Assembly (NCBI GenBank): GCA_023052935.1
Contig: CM041295.1
Span: forward strand, 162,364,366 to 162,428,365
Origin: Piezodorus guildinii
Taxonomy: Eukaryota; Arthropoda; Insecta; Hemiptera; Pentatomidae
Direction: 5' to 3'
Length of the DNA: 64,000 nt
Positions 53,659 through 63,069 of this stretch are shown piece after piece (position 1 is the first letter of the stretch; every line of letters begins with the position of its first letter). Under the pieces are notes generated by a model, which made no database searches, had not been told where the DNA came from, and was given only the letters and a program-made list of their open reading frames with translations. The position numbers and the translations under genes are program-made.

Positions 53659-54940
53659 TTGGGTTGTGTCACATGTAATGTCCGTTTCCAAGGTAAAGGA
53701 TTTTTATTAAAAATATGATATGAAAACAAGATAATTTTATTCGAAGTACTTACCTTCTTTTTCTACACATTTTTCCCAACGTGACACCAACTTTTTTATC
53801 CTGAAAAACTCTGAGCTTTGAAGTGAAACAAAATCTGAAAACGCACTTTTCACTTTATCATCATTTTCGAAAAGTTTTCGTTTGATGAAGTTGTCTAAAT
53901 TCCTGAACAGGTGGTAATCTGTTGGAGACAAGTCGGGAGAATATGGTGGGTGCGGAAGAACTTAGTAGCCCAGTTCTTTCAATTTTTGCACGGTTTGTTT
54001 TGAAACATGGGTTCTAGCGTTGTCGTGTAAGAGTATAGGACCCTTCCGATTTACCAATCCAGGTTGTTTTTTTAATAATTTTGTGTGCATTTGGTCAATT
54101 TCATTGCAGTACGTTGTAGAGGTAATGGTTTCACCTCTTGGTAAAAAGGAATAATGAATTATCCCAGCCATGGACCACCATACTGTAACCATCAATTTTT
54201 TGGAATGCAAATTCGGTTTTGGCATTTGCCCCGGGGTTTCGTCGATGTTCAACCACTGCCCTGACCAACGCTGATTGTCATATGTAATTCATTTTTCATC
54301 GCAGGTAATTATTCTTTCAAGGAAAGGCTTGGTTTTTTGCCTCGCAAGCAAAGAAACGCAGGTCTCATGGTGTTTCAATTGCTGCCGCTCCGTGAGATCA
54401 TGAGGTACCCATGTATCGAGCTTTTTTACTTTCCCAATACACTTTAAATGTCTGGAAACGGTAGGTGCACTTGCATTTAGTTGTGCTGAGAGTCCTTTAA
54501 CTGTTTGGTAGGGGTTTCCTTCTACTGTTTGCTTGAGGACATCGTTGTCTATTACGGATGGAGGTCTTCTTCGGGGCAAGTTTTCCAAGTCGGTATCCCC
54601 AGCAGAAAACTTAGCAAACCAACGGCGAATGGTACGTTCATTAACACTCCCTTCCCCAAACGCCTTGCAAATATTTCTAGCAGCCTCAGCTGCTGAATGG
54701 CCGAGTTTAAATTCGTTCAAAAATATTACTCGAAAATCGCGTGTTTCCATGTTCATATTTGGAGGTATACTAAAAAGTGGGTAATTGATTGGGAAGCTAA
54801 TGTTTATAATGCAAAGGTAGAGGATTAGTAACTGTTTACTTTAAATATGTAAACATTCGGAAGAAAACAACAGATACCTGCAAAATCCTTTATGTATTTC
54901 AGAAACTATAAAAACAGACATTTCATGTGAAACAACCCGA
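53659..54940 (-). mobile_element. mariner copy C, full length
   Basis: This 1282-bp copy has inverted repeats (TTGGGTTGTGTCACATGTAA at the left, complement at the right) and TA flanks. It is the only full-length copy of this family in the window; copies A and B are deletion derivatives of the same family. Confidence 0.93.
53737..54756 (-). pseudogene. mariner transposase, full length with two stops
   Basis: The minus strand starts MNMETRDFRVIFLNEFKLGH. Helix-turn-helix segments follow (AAEAARNICKAFGEGSVNER and TVKGLSAQLNASAPTVSRHL). The first catalytic Asp is in ERIITCDEK, immediately followed by TGA at about 54288 where Trp is usual. The frame continues ITYDNQRWSGQWL, IHYSFLPRGETI, and HDNARTHVSKQTVQKLKELG (second Asp), then a TAA at about 53960, then the third site SPDLSPTDYHLF (DD34D). 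Two residues are missing near FFRIKKL compared with copy B. The stops make it inactive as it stands. Confidence 0.92.
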
Positions 54941-55191
54941 TATATCTTTACTCATATGTTCTTACCGAATTTGGTTGAAGTCAGAAGAGATGTCTCTTTT
55001 GATATATTTTATCAATAGCTGAGCCAGTGTCGAGTAGTTGTTAAATATATAGTAGTTATGAAAAGTATTAGCTCTAGATATAGGTGGTCCACCATGAAGT
55101 AATTATCAAGATCAATCACTCATATCTTTTTCTTGGTGAACTTAGAACTTAGTCTCTAGAAAACCCATCCTCCTCCCGTCCTATCTCTCTT

Positions 55192-56300
55192 TTGCCCATC
55201 ATAGGCAAAATACTGAAAAAACTCCTCCTAAAATATCTATACCCAATCCTTGACATTCATCACATTATTCCTGACCACCAGTTTGGATTTCACTCATTCC
55301 ATTCCACTATACAGCAGTGTCACCGTGTGGTGGATACGATATCTTCCACATTGGAACACGCAATGTATTGCACTGGAGCCTCTCTCGAGGTGGAACAGGC
55401 TTTTGACCGAGTTTGGCATCCACGACTGCTCTACAAACTTCGTCTCTTCCTCACTCCTACTTACTTCTTATTAATCTGTTCCTACCTCACAGATAGAACC
55501 TTTAAAGTAAATCATAAGCTTTCCTTCTCCTCCATATTTACTCAGAATGCAGGTGTACCCCAAGGTAGCATCTTGGGTCCAATCGTTTATACCATATATA
55601 CAGCTGATATTCCTATTCATCCTTGCACTGTCCTCACTATATACGCCGATGACACATGTGTGTTATCTGTAAAAAATGACCCAACTATTGCTTCCCAAAC
55701 CCTTCAGTCTCACATAGCTTCCATTGAAGAATGGTGTCAAAAGTGGAGGATCAAAATAAATCCTACTAAATCCCACCAAAGTACCTTTAACCTTCGCCGC
55801 AAACCTATGTCTGCCTGTCCCACTATATCCTTTGGCAATATTCCAATCACCTCAGTTGAACAGATCCGATACCTTGGACTTCATCTTGACAGACGATTTA
55901 CTTGGAATCCTCACACTAGACTGAAACGGCAAGAAAAAGCTCATAGATATCGTTTATTACAACATTTACTTGACAAACGTTCAAAACTTCTCTCCTACTA
56001 CAAAAAAAACAAATTTATATTACAATACTTAGGCCTATTCAGACAAATGGAATTGAACTATGGAGATCCACCAAGCCATCGAATTCCTCTCGCATCCAAT
56101 CCTTGCAATTCAAAATCCTCCGAAAGTTCCTAAATGCCCCTTACTTTTTCACCAATAAAATAAATCATAAGGACCTGAATATCCCATTAGTTGCCGACTT
56201 AGCCCGAATTAGATATACTTCCTTTCATTCCAAATTACCAGTCCACCCGAATCCACTTGTCGGCAATCTCTCATCTCCAAATCTCAGACCAGTACTCTAT
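55192..56300 (+). pseudogene. jockey-type LINE reverse transcriptase (RPIWTYG family)
   Basis: It is open for 313 codons (55192-56133). RT motifs: FGFHSFHSTIQQCHRVVDTI; motif A region GASLEVEQAFDRVWHPRLLY, where the catalytic Asp is Glu; NAGVPQGSILGPIVYTIYTA; LTIYADDTCVLS with intact YADD; and ISFGNIPITSVEQIRYLGLH. A frameshift near 56100 moves to FKILRKFLNAPYFFTNKINH and ADLARIRYTSFHSKL. The family's usual RPIWTYG segment is altered near 56040. The 5' end is truncated just before 55190. It follows the left arm of the inverted duplication. Confidence 0.87.
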
Positions 56301-56340
56301 CCACTAGACCATGCCGCTCCCATATATATTGTTATATTAT

Positions 56341-56669
56341 TTTATTTTTAAAAGAAATACTATTAATGCGTCCCTATTTGGGCGCCAAATGTTAAAATAT
56401 TTTATTTTTTTAATGATAATTGAATAATGCGTCCCTATTTGGGCGCCAAATGTTATAATATGTTATTTTTAAAATAAATACTATTAATGCGTCCCTATTT
56501 GGGCGCCAAATGTTAAAATATTTTATTTTTTTAATGATAATTGAATAATGCGTCCCTATTTGGGCGCCAAATGTTATAATATGTTATTTTTAAAAGAAAT
56601 ACTATTAATGCGTCCCTATTTGGGCGCCAAATGTCATAATATTTTATTTTTAAAAGAAATACTATTTAA
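56341..56669. repeat. tandem array of primer-binding-site-like units (five copies, 60/61 bp)
   Basis: The core GCGTCCCTATTTGGGCGCCA plus AATGTTA starts at 56368, 56429, 56489, 56550 and 56610. Spacers alternate between two types (AAAAGAAATACTATTAAT and TTAATGATAATTGAATAAT), giving a 121-bp dimer period. On the minus strand each core reads ACATTTGGCGCCCAAATAGG, i.e. an LTR-like CA end followed by a TGGCGCC primer-binding-site-like word. Confidence 0.92.
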
Positions 56670-57250
56670 TTTTAAAATGAAAAGAGATTTTAGGGTTTCA
56701 AATTAATAACTCTTGGTCATGAGTCTTGGCTAAGGTTAAAAAAAAAAACTTATATTCTTTAAGAAATATACTACTATAAAAAAACATAACTTAAATTAAT
56801 AATTTCTACAGTTAAAACTTGAATATTTAAAAATTTAGTAATTTATCTGATTAAGCCATCTTCAGTTGAATTTCCATTCTTATTTTTCAAATGATGTCTT
56901 CATAATTCCTTGATTTGAACGTATTATTAGTGCACTGATGGTTTGACCTCAAAATAATTTGTCGGTTGGTGGCATAATCCAATCACGTGTCTTGCTTGAC
57001 GACGGCTCACAATAGAAGAGATATTTCTAGAACACTTCGCCCGCGTCCATCTCTATTGACTGTCAACCACGTAGTAACGGCCATTCTCAGAAAACATCGC
57101 ACACCATGTACTCTATTGCGCATTTTGATTCCTTTTTTCTCATTGGCCGATCATCTCGCGCCTTCTTGATCTTCTCAATTCCTATTTTCTCATTATCAGA
57201 TCAACTCGCGCCTTCTTGATTTTCTACAGTTCTAATTATTTCTGCCTATG
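56670..57250 (-). other. possible LTR remnant next to the array
   Basis: If the array units are LTR-end/primer-site junctions in minus orientation, the LTR would lie here. The stretch is moderately GC-rich at 56985-57180 and contains a tandem duplication of about 47 bp (57139-57180 against 57186-57225, sharing TCGCGCCTTCTTGAT and TTTTCTCATT). No gene is supported. Speculative. Confidence 0.35.
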
Positions 57251-57269
57251 TAATATATCACAACTATAT

Positions 57270-57273
<4 letters not shown>

Positions 57274-57314
<41 letters not shown>

Positions 57315-57320
57315 AATTAT
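57274..57320. repeat. (TA)n and (ATA)n microsatellite
   Basis: About 12 TA units are followed by ATA units. The latter may be the tail of the minus-strand LINE 3' end that begins at 57320. Confidence 0.9.
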
Positions 57321-57640
57321 AATTTCTTTATTTATCCTGGGACAAGTCCCTTTAGAATAATACAAAATAAAATAATGTGAGATTTACTGTCTTAGAGTAA
57401 GATTAAAAAAAGAAAGAAAAGAAAAGAAATATACAGTGAATAATAATAAGGAAAAAAGAAAACAATGAGACAAATGACAAAAATAAAAATATAATAAACC
57501 AATATACATCTTCGAAAACTAATGGCTGTGAAAATATTTGTGAAAAATATACGTGATGATTAAAGAATGTGAGAAATAAATAATTGTCATGTTCCCATAA
57601 AAAACCTAAACTAATAAAAAAAAAAAAAATACAATTCTTA
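57307..57640 (-). mobile_element. jockey-type LINE 3' UTR
   Basis: It begins with the terminal motif TTTATCCTGGGACAAGTCCC (57333-57352) in minus orientation. No coding part remains before the next element at about 57640. Confidence 0.55.
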
Positions 57641-58149
57641 CTTTTTTTTAATTTTTTTATTTATTGAGAAATATTACAATTTGTTACATAATGAACAGTA
57701 GTAATAGTGATGTAGTACACATTCATACAATATATAGAGAAAATAATGATAAAGTCAAATTACATAAAATCGGAAATAAATAAATTCAAATATATACACA
57801 AAATAACAATTAATAAAAACAAAAAAACAACAACAAACAAATGAAAACAACAACCTGTAGTAGAGATAAATACAAGTTGGGAAATAAATAAAAATCATAC
57901 AAGCAAACTTAACTGTATACAATATATACAATCTGCTAAAGGGACCCTAGGCTCGGCTGCTCCCTCCACAAGTGGTGGGAGAAGCCGAATCCAAGAGATC
58001 CCAGCGCCTCTCACTCAGCGCTTCACTGGTGTAAGCCAGTGGAGGCTGAGCTAGGGCGGAATAGCCACAAACATACAGTACATGAGTGGAGGATCTGACC
58101 AGTGTCAGAACTCCAGATCTTACTTATTAAAAAAAAAAAAAAAAAAAAA
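57641..58149. other. AT-rich LINE-like tail and a GC-richer insert with poly-A
   Basis: 57641-57930 is an A-rich sequence starting with a T run. 57935-58127 is GC-richer (GACCCTAGGCTCGGCTGCTC ...) and ends in an A run (58128-58149), so it looks like the 3' end of a plus-strand retroposon. I do not recognise either family. Confidence 0.4.
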
Positions 58150-59045
58150 ATATTAAAAAACACTTCTATAATTTTTTCTGTTTACATATTTTCATGGAAA
58201 CTGGATTAGTCAGGATTATTTGGAAATTGAATAGACAAGAAGTAATGGAATAGACGAAATTTGAAAGTCGGGAGGGTAAGGGAATTGCGAATATCAGAAG
58301 GAATAGAGTCCCATATGGATTATGAAAGATCTTTCGAAGGGGCGTAATATACAAATAGGAAGGCCGCATACGGGTATTACGGGAATGGATTGAGGATTTG
58401 CATAATAAGAGATCAAAGATGTATGACAGACGGGATCGGATAACTTGATAGAGGAAGGAAGCCAGGAAGTATTTTTGACGGTAGGAAGGATAAAGCCACT
58501 TTAACTCTTGGTAGAATCTAGTGACAGAAGTGTCCCTCAATATCCCAAAGATGAATTGAATGAAGCAATTAAATAACCGTTTTAGTTTTTCTTCAAGATC
58601 TCCAGTGACACCCCCATACACCGTACAATAGTCAAAGTGGGGAAATATCAGGGAGGAGATCAGAAGCTTACGGGTTTCAAGAGGAAAGAGGTTACGGAGT
58701 CCATTTAATCGCTTTAAGGTGATGAAGGAGCGGCGGGAGATGTCAGAATATGGTTTTTCCAGGAGAGATGTTGGTCAAAGATGATTCCAAGATTTTTAAT
58801 GGATTGATGGAATTTTATCGGATTATTATTTAGAAAAAGGGTCGGAATAGGAGGTAGAGCTTTAAGGAGCGGACTGGAAACTATTACTATTGCCTTCGTC
58901 TTATTAACATTCAGCTTTAGCTTGTTATCTATGGCCCAGTGACTAATTCTATTTAAATAATTTTGTAGCTTTTCGGCTGCTAGTAATAGATCCGAAGGCG
59001 GAAAGGACAGGTAAATTTCGAAATCATCGGCATACAAAGATATTG
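58150..59045 (-). pseudogene. jockey-type LINE (FYxELKWLYP family), 5'-truncated
   Basis: The minus-strand 5' end lies at a (TA)n tract (59068). It starts within RT at SLYADDFEIYLSFPPSDLLL (YADD intact), continues ISHWAIDNKLKLNVNKTKAI and SIKNLGIIFDQHLSWKNHI, then a frameshift near 58715. The C-terminal domain is open at 58166-58621 (RFYQELKWLYPSYRQKYFLA) with a stop at 58166. It shares this domain with 33787-33984. Confidence 0.85.
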
Positions 59046-59061
59046 GGAGTGATCAACAAGG

Positions 59062-59063
59062 AG

Positions 59064-59128
<65 letters not shown>
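59062..59128. repeat. (TA)n microsatellite
   Basis: More than 28 TA units are followed by a short GTGTGTGTG run to 59140. Confidence 0.95.
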
Positions 59129-59138
59129 GTGTGTGTGT

Positions 59139-59270
59139 GTGGGAGTAGCATAGTCTAGTGGATAGTATACTGTGCTCCGGGTCCTGGGTTTGAATCCCGG
59201 CTGTGGCAAAATATTGGTTTCACAACGGTTTCATGTCCCTGAGTGTTGCCAGGTAGAAAGTAATTTAATT
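59139..59270 (+). repeat. SINE family A head fragment
   Basis: It reads GTAGCATAGTCTAGTGGATA (A-box region) and CTGGGTTTGAATCCCGGCTG (B box), then TGGCAAAATATT as in the other copies. The body is lost after about 130 bp. Confidence 0.78.
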
Positions 59271-59999
59271 ATTAATATTTAGCTTTTACCTGTAACATGA
59301 GGTAACCAACCAATTACCTGTAGAGTGTGTGCATTGTTATGATGTGGTGAGTGAACCAAAAAAATCGTGTGTGTGGACCTCAAAAATATTTTTCCAATTT
59401 TATTTCATCATCAAGTGGAAGAGTATTTTTTAATATCTTATTTTCTCTAATTTTTATCGTGTTAAAATTATTATATAAGAAAATAGATTCATATTCATTT
59501 TAATGAATACCCTGCCTTTCAGATATAAAAGTTAGTTTTTTTTAAAACCAAATTTATTCAAAAGAAAACCTACCTCCTTAAACTTTTCTTATTGTATATT
59601 ATTACTTGTCTTATTAATACAATTAATCATATTGTATTGACAATCCAAATGCAACTAAGATCAAGTTCAAGACTACTGGACAACTTAATTCAAAATATGA
59701 ACCTTAAATTTAACTTAATTAATTGAATTTAAAAAAAAAACAAAGCATTGATTGTTGTCAGCCATCGTTAAGAGAAAAAAAAATTAATAAAACCAATGAA
59801 TTTTACTGGTGATAAAAGTATTGCTGTTATTTTTCAAACTATGAAATGAAAAAGAGCTTAGTCATTTTATGATTCATTATGCAAGGGCAGGGTTTCATGG
59901 TTCATCACTAAAAAAAAAAGAAAAAGTAGTGTTGATCACAGCATTGGAAATCGTGATTCAGTTTTCATTAACTCCATTTTCATCAAGTTATTATTATTT
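59271..59999 (+). other. Homer intron, no recognisable element
   Basis: AT-rich. Nothing is supported. Confidence 0.6.
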
Positions 60000-60545
60000 T
60001 ATCCAAAATTACTAATTGTTCACCAAGAAAAAAATATGAGTGATTGATTTTGATAATTACTTCATGGCGGACCACCTATATCTAGAGCTAATACTTTTCA
60101 TAACTACTATATATTTAATAACTACTCGACACCGGCTCAGCTATTGATAAAATATATCAAAAGAGACATCTCTTCTGACTTCAGTCAAATTCGGTAAGAA
60201 CATATGAGTAAAGATATAGAAGAAAAGGCAGCTCATTGAAAACTGAGATTACTAATGAAGACTGAACCAATGTAACAATAAGAAAACGATTAACAAACTA
60301 AGTAGAAAAAAGCGTTACATCCAAACAATTTCAGACAATACCATAATTTAATTTCTTTGCATCAATAAAACCTATGGAAAGGTTCAGTGACAAAGTTCTA
60401 ACTGTTAAAACGTTTGAATCCATTTTACTTAATTCCATCCTTTTTTTTTAGATTAAGATTTTTAAATACTTTACAAGTGGCTACATGCCTCAAACTTTAT
60501 ACAAGTTGTGGTAATTGCACCAATTACATGTTGCTTTTATATCAT
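60000..60545. repeat. right arm of the large inverted duplication
   Basis: It is the reverse complement of 53320-53655 plus 54943-55141, at roughly 90% identity by eye. It includes the last 90 or so bases of the 3' UTR of the LINE at 51485-53440, so the duplication took place after that LINE had inserted. Confidence 0.88.
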
Positions 60546-60643
60546 AGCTTTCATAATCATGCAATTTTGGACAAAATAGTGTCTTAATTAGACATGTTTA
60601 GCCTACAAGCTTTGAAAGAACACTGAATTGAAAGAACACTCCA

Positions 60644-60658
60644 TATATATATATATAT

Positions 60659-60702
<44 letters not shown>

Positions 60703-60725
60703 TATTATATTATTATATTTTATAT
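60644..60725. repeat. (TA)n-rich tract
   Basis: Interrupted TA and TTA repeats. Confidence 0.85.
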
Positions 60726-60764
60726 TGTTAAGTATATGCAAATCAATGAGGTAAATTAATATAA

Positions 60765-61170
60765 TATAATCAAACTAGACTGAAACTGCTCACAGATACT
60801 GAGGATTACAACATTTACTTGACATATGCTCATAGCTTCCCACCTGTTACAAAAAACTAATTTATATTACCATACTTAGGCCCATTTGTATTGAACTATG
60901 GAGATCCACAAAGCCATAAAATTCTTGCAATCCAAAATCCTCTGAAAAATCCTATATGCTCCTTACTTTGTCACCAATAAAATAATTCTTAAAGACCTGA
61001 ATATTCCATTAGTTGCAGACTTATCCCGTAGTAGTACCTCCTTTCACTCCAAACTACTTATCCACCCAAACCCACTAGTCCACAACCTTTTATCTCCTTC
61101 TATTCCGGATAATTCTTTAAAGCTGCTGAAAAGATGATGGCCTCGAGACCTACTGATTTAAATAACCACT
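60765..61170 (+). pseudogene. jockey-type LINE 3' end (RPIWTYG family), decayed
   Basis: Readable pieces are LQSKIL, LYAPYFVTNKIILKDLNIPL, FHSKLLIHPNPLVHNLLSPS and IPDNSLKLLKR followed by a stop, then WPRDLLI. Several stops and frameshifts occur. It matches 43749-44149 and 55980-56290 in order. Confidence 0.75.
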
Positions 61171-61566
61171 GAAGTGCTCCCACTGGGTAGTTTCTTCACT
61201 TGCCTGAATCAAGCCCATATGATAATTGTTCACTTTGTTGTAATAATTGTTATTGTAAGAAGTTTATTTGTTGTTATTCTTAATATTGTATGTTGAAAAA
61301 TAATCTAATTGAGGTATATTGGTTTTATTTGATTATAATAGGCTGTCAGATTATTTTTGGTCAACTCAAAGATTCTCACACTTCATTTTGGAACAACCAT
61401 GATATGTGCCAACTGCTACCACTGCTATTAAAATTTTCCTATTTTACATTTATTCTCTTTGACTTGAAGTATTGTTGAAACAAGATGTAATTACATAATA
61501 GAACTAGGATTTATCTTGTTTCTTATTTTAGCATAGAATTAATCATTTTATCGTTGATTGTTATAG
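61171..61566 (+). other. end of the 28.5-kb Homer intron
   Basis: Nothing beyond LINE 3' UTR remains and the splice acceptor TTGATTGTTATAG at 61566. Confidence 0.6.
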
Positions 61567-61688
61567 CCTAATGATAGCCCTAAACACCAGTCGAGTGAAG
61601 GAAAATCTCCAGCACCTGGACCTACTTCTTCTACTGAAGTACAGCTGAAATATGAAAATGATAGACTCAAATTAGCTCTTGCTCACAG
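61567..61688 (+). CDS. homer: Homer exon: linker and start of coiled coil
   Basis: The exon follows TTGATTGTTATAG and ends CTCACAG before GTAATA. It starts in phase 0 and ends with two bases of a Ser codon. It encodes PNDSPKHQSSEGKSPAPGPT, SSTEVQLKYENDRLKLALAH and the first two bases of Ser227. The first half continues the Pro/Ser linker; the second half (VQLKYENDRLKLALAHS) begins the coiled coil by heptad-like spacing of Leu. Confidence 0.92.
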
Positions 61689-61887
61689 GTAATAATTAAT
61701 GTGACTGTTTATTTTTTGTTGGAGCAGTTTATATTTTCTCATGGATTAATGGCTTCCATTTTTATTATATCCTTTTATGGACATAAACAATAATACATCT
61801 AATAATTATGATTTGTTTATGAAATATTTAATTATTTTATTCAAAATGAACAAAATAAGTAAATTTGTACTTAGTTTATATTTTATT

Positions 61888-62187
61888 TGGGAGCGGCGTA
61901 GTCTAGTGGATAGAGCGCTAGTCTGCTGTGCTCCGGGTCCTGGGTTCGAATCCCTATGGCAGAATATTATTTATTCTGTTAATTCAGTCGGGGGGCGACC
62001 CTAGGGTATGGAGACACTCCTGGGGCAGACCTAGCCTCTTTAAATTGGGTACCCAAAATAATTGGGGAAAAACTTGTTGGCTGAGCGCGATTAAGGCCTC
62101 ATCACCTCATTGCACTGCCGTTGGCCTAGAAACAGTACGAATCTCTATATGTACTGAGCCCAAGACCCTTCATGGGTTGTAGTGGTA

Positions 62188-62215
<28 letters not shown>
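61888..62215 (+). mobile_element. SINE family A, full length
   Basis: The tRNA-like head has TAGTCTAGTGGATAGAGCGC and GGTCCTGGGTTCGAATCCCT. The body is about 210 bp with GGTACCCAAAATAATTGGGG and TTCATGGGTTGTAGTGGTAC. It ends in a T run (62192-62218). It lies in the 1.0-kb intron between the last two exons seen. Shorter or reverse copies are at 14200, 39104 and 59139. Confidence 0.88.
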
Positions 62216-62222
<7 letters not shown>

Positions 62223-62708
62223 AATAAAATATCAATAATAAAAAAATATCAATTAACTCACTAAAAACTGACCCAATATAATTAATTAGTTTGATGCCAT
62301 TATGTTTGGTTGTGGTTGTTTAAACTGTTTGCAAGGTTCCTAAGTCTGCCAGAAATTTCCTTTAGATTCACAATATTTATGTTTATTATTGATAGTTTCT
62401 TATTATAAAATATTCCTGAAATATTTTTTAAGTAATATGAAACTAGAAAAAAAATTATAGGTCCTATCATTTTTATATATTGTGATGATAGATTTTGAAA
62501 CATCTACCTAAAGATTAGCCAATACACAATAGTCAGAACTTTGTTTTGATCTTTTCTTATTATTTCTCTTTTGCAGTCAATTGTATGCTTTGTATTTCTT
62601 TACCATACATTTTTTATGATAATAGCTTATATTGTTTCAGTCCTTGAAATTAAGTCATGAACTCCATTGTTTATTTCTTTTATAGTAATTATTATATTTT
62701 ATTTTTAG

Positions 62709-62890
62709 CTCAGCAAATGCCAAAAAATGGGAAGTGGAATTAGCTACTCTTAAAAATAATAATATGAGGCTTACAAGTGCTTTACAAGAAAGTACTGCAA
62801 ATGTCGATGAATGGAAACGGCAGTTGCATTCTTATAAAGAAGAAAATCAAAGGCTCAAATCTAAGTATATTGAACTCGAAGCTGCTAAAG
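62709..62890 (+). CDS. homer: Homer exon: coiled coil
   Basis: The exon follows TTTTATTTTTAG; its first base completes Ser227. It encodes [40 protein letters not shown] and [20 protein letters not shown], residues 227-287 plus one base. The [13 protein letters not shown] and ALxESTANVxxWKxQL words are conserved in animal Homer proteins. The donor is most likely AAAG/GTAGTA at 62891; reading on reaches a stop at 62950. The next exon is not within 62891-64000, which is filled by a LINE from about 63070. Confidence 0.93.
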
Positions 62891-63069
62891 GTAGTAGACC
62901 TATAATCTTTTTTTTTTTTTTATCGATTAACGTTTTTAATCCACAAAATTAATATTTACTAGGTATGTTTTATCATGTTCTGTTCATTATTAATTCAGTA
63001 ATTCTAAAAAAGAAATGGAAGAATATATGCTCAAACAAGACAAAATTAATTTTTGTCTCTTAAAAAATC

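Larger units (their letters stand above)
53320..55141. repeat. left arm of a large inverted duplication (contains mariner copy C)
   Basis: The segments 53320-53655 and 54943-55141 are together the reverse complement of about 60000-60545. Landmarks are TTTGAGGCATGT at 53368, AAATGGATTCAAACGTTTTA at 53452, and GGTGGTCCACCATGAAGTAA at 55083 against GGCGGACCACC at 60067. The mariner at 53659-54940 is absent from the right arm. Confidence 0.88.
18633..62890 (+). other. homer: Homer scaffold gene (five internal coding exons; both ends outside or unseen)
   Basis: Five exons with consensus AG/GT borders and matching phases encode residues 3-287 of a Homer protein: EVH1 domain, Pro/Ser/Thr-rich linker and the start of the C-terminal coiled coil. 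Homer proteins link metabotropic glutamate receptors, IP3 and ryanodine receptors and Shank at postsynaptic sites. EVH1 binds PPxxF-type motifs and the coiled coil multimerises. Introns are 5.3, 8.5, 28.5 and 1.0 kb. Expansion by transposons explains most of the 44-kb span. The first codons and the distal coiled coil must lie elsewhere. Confidence 0.95.

Noticed and set aside
59024..59209. minus-strand ORF with a Tyr/Ile repeat
   Set aside because: It is translated (TA)n plus the reverse of a SINE head.
62709..62952. Homer coiled-coil exon extending to the stop at 62950
   Set aside because: The reading after 62890 loses similarity and the AAAG/GTAGTA donor fits. A terminal exon here would cut the coiled coil far short of the family length.
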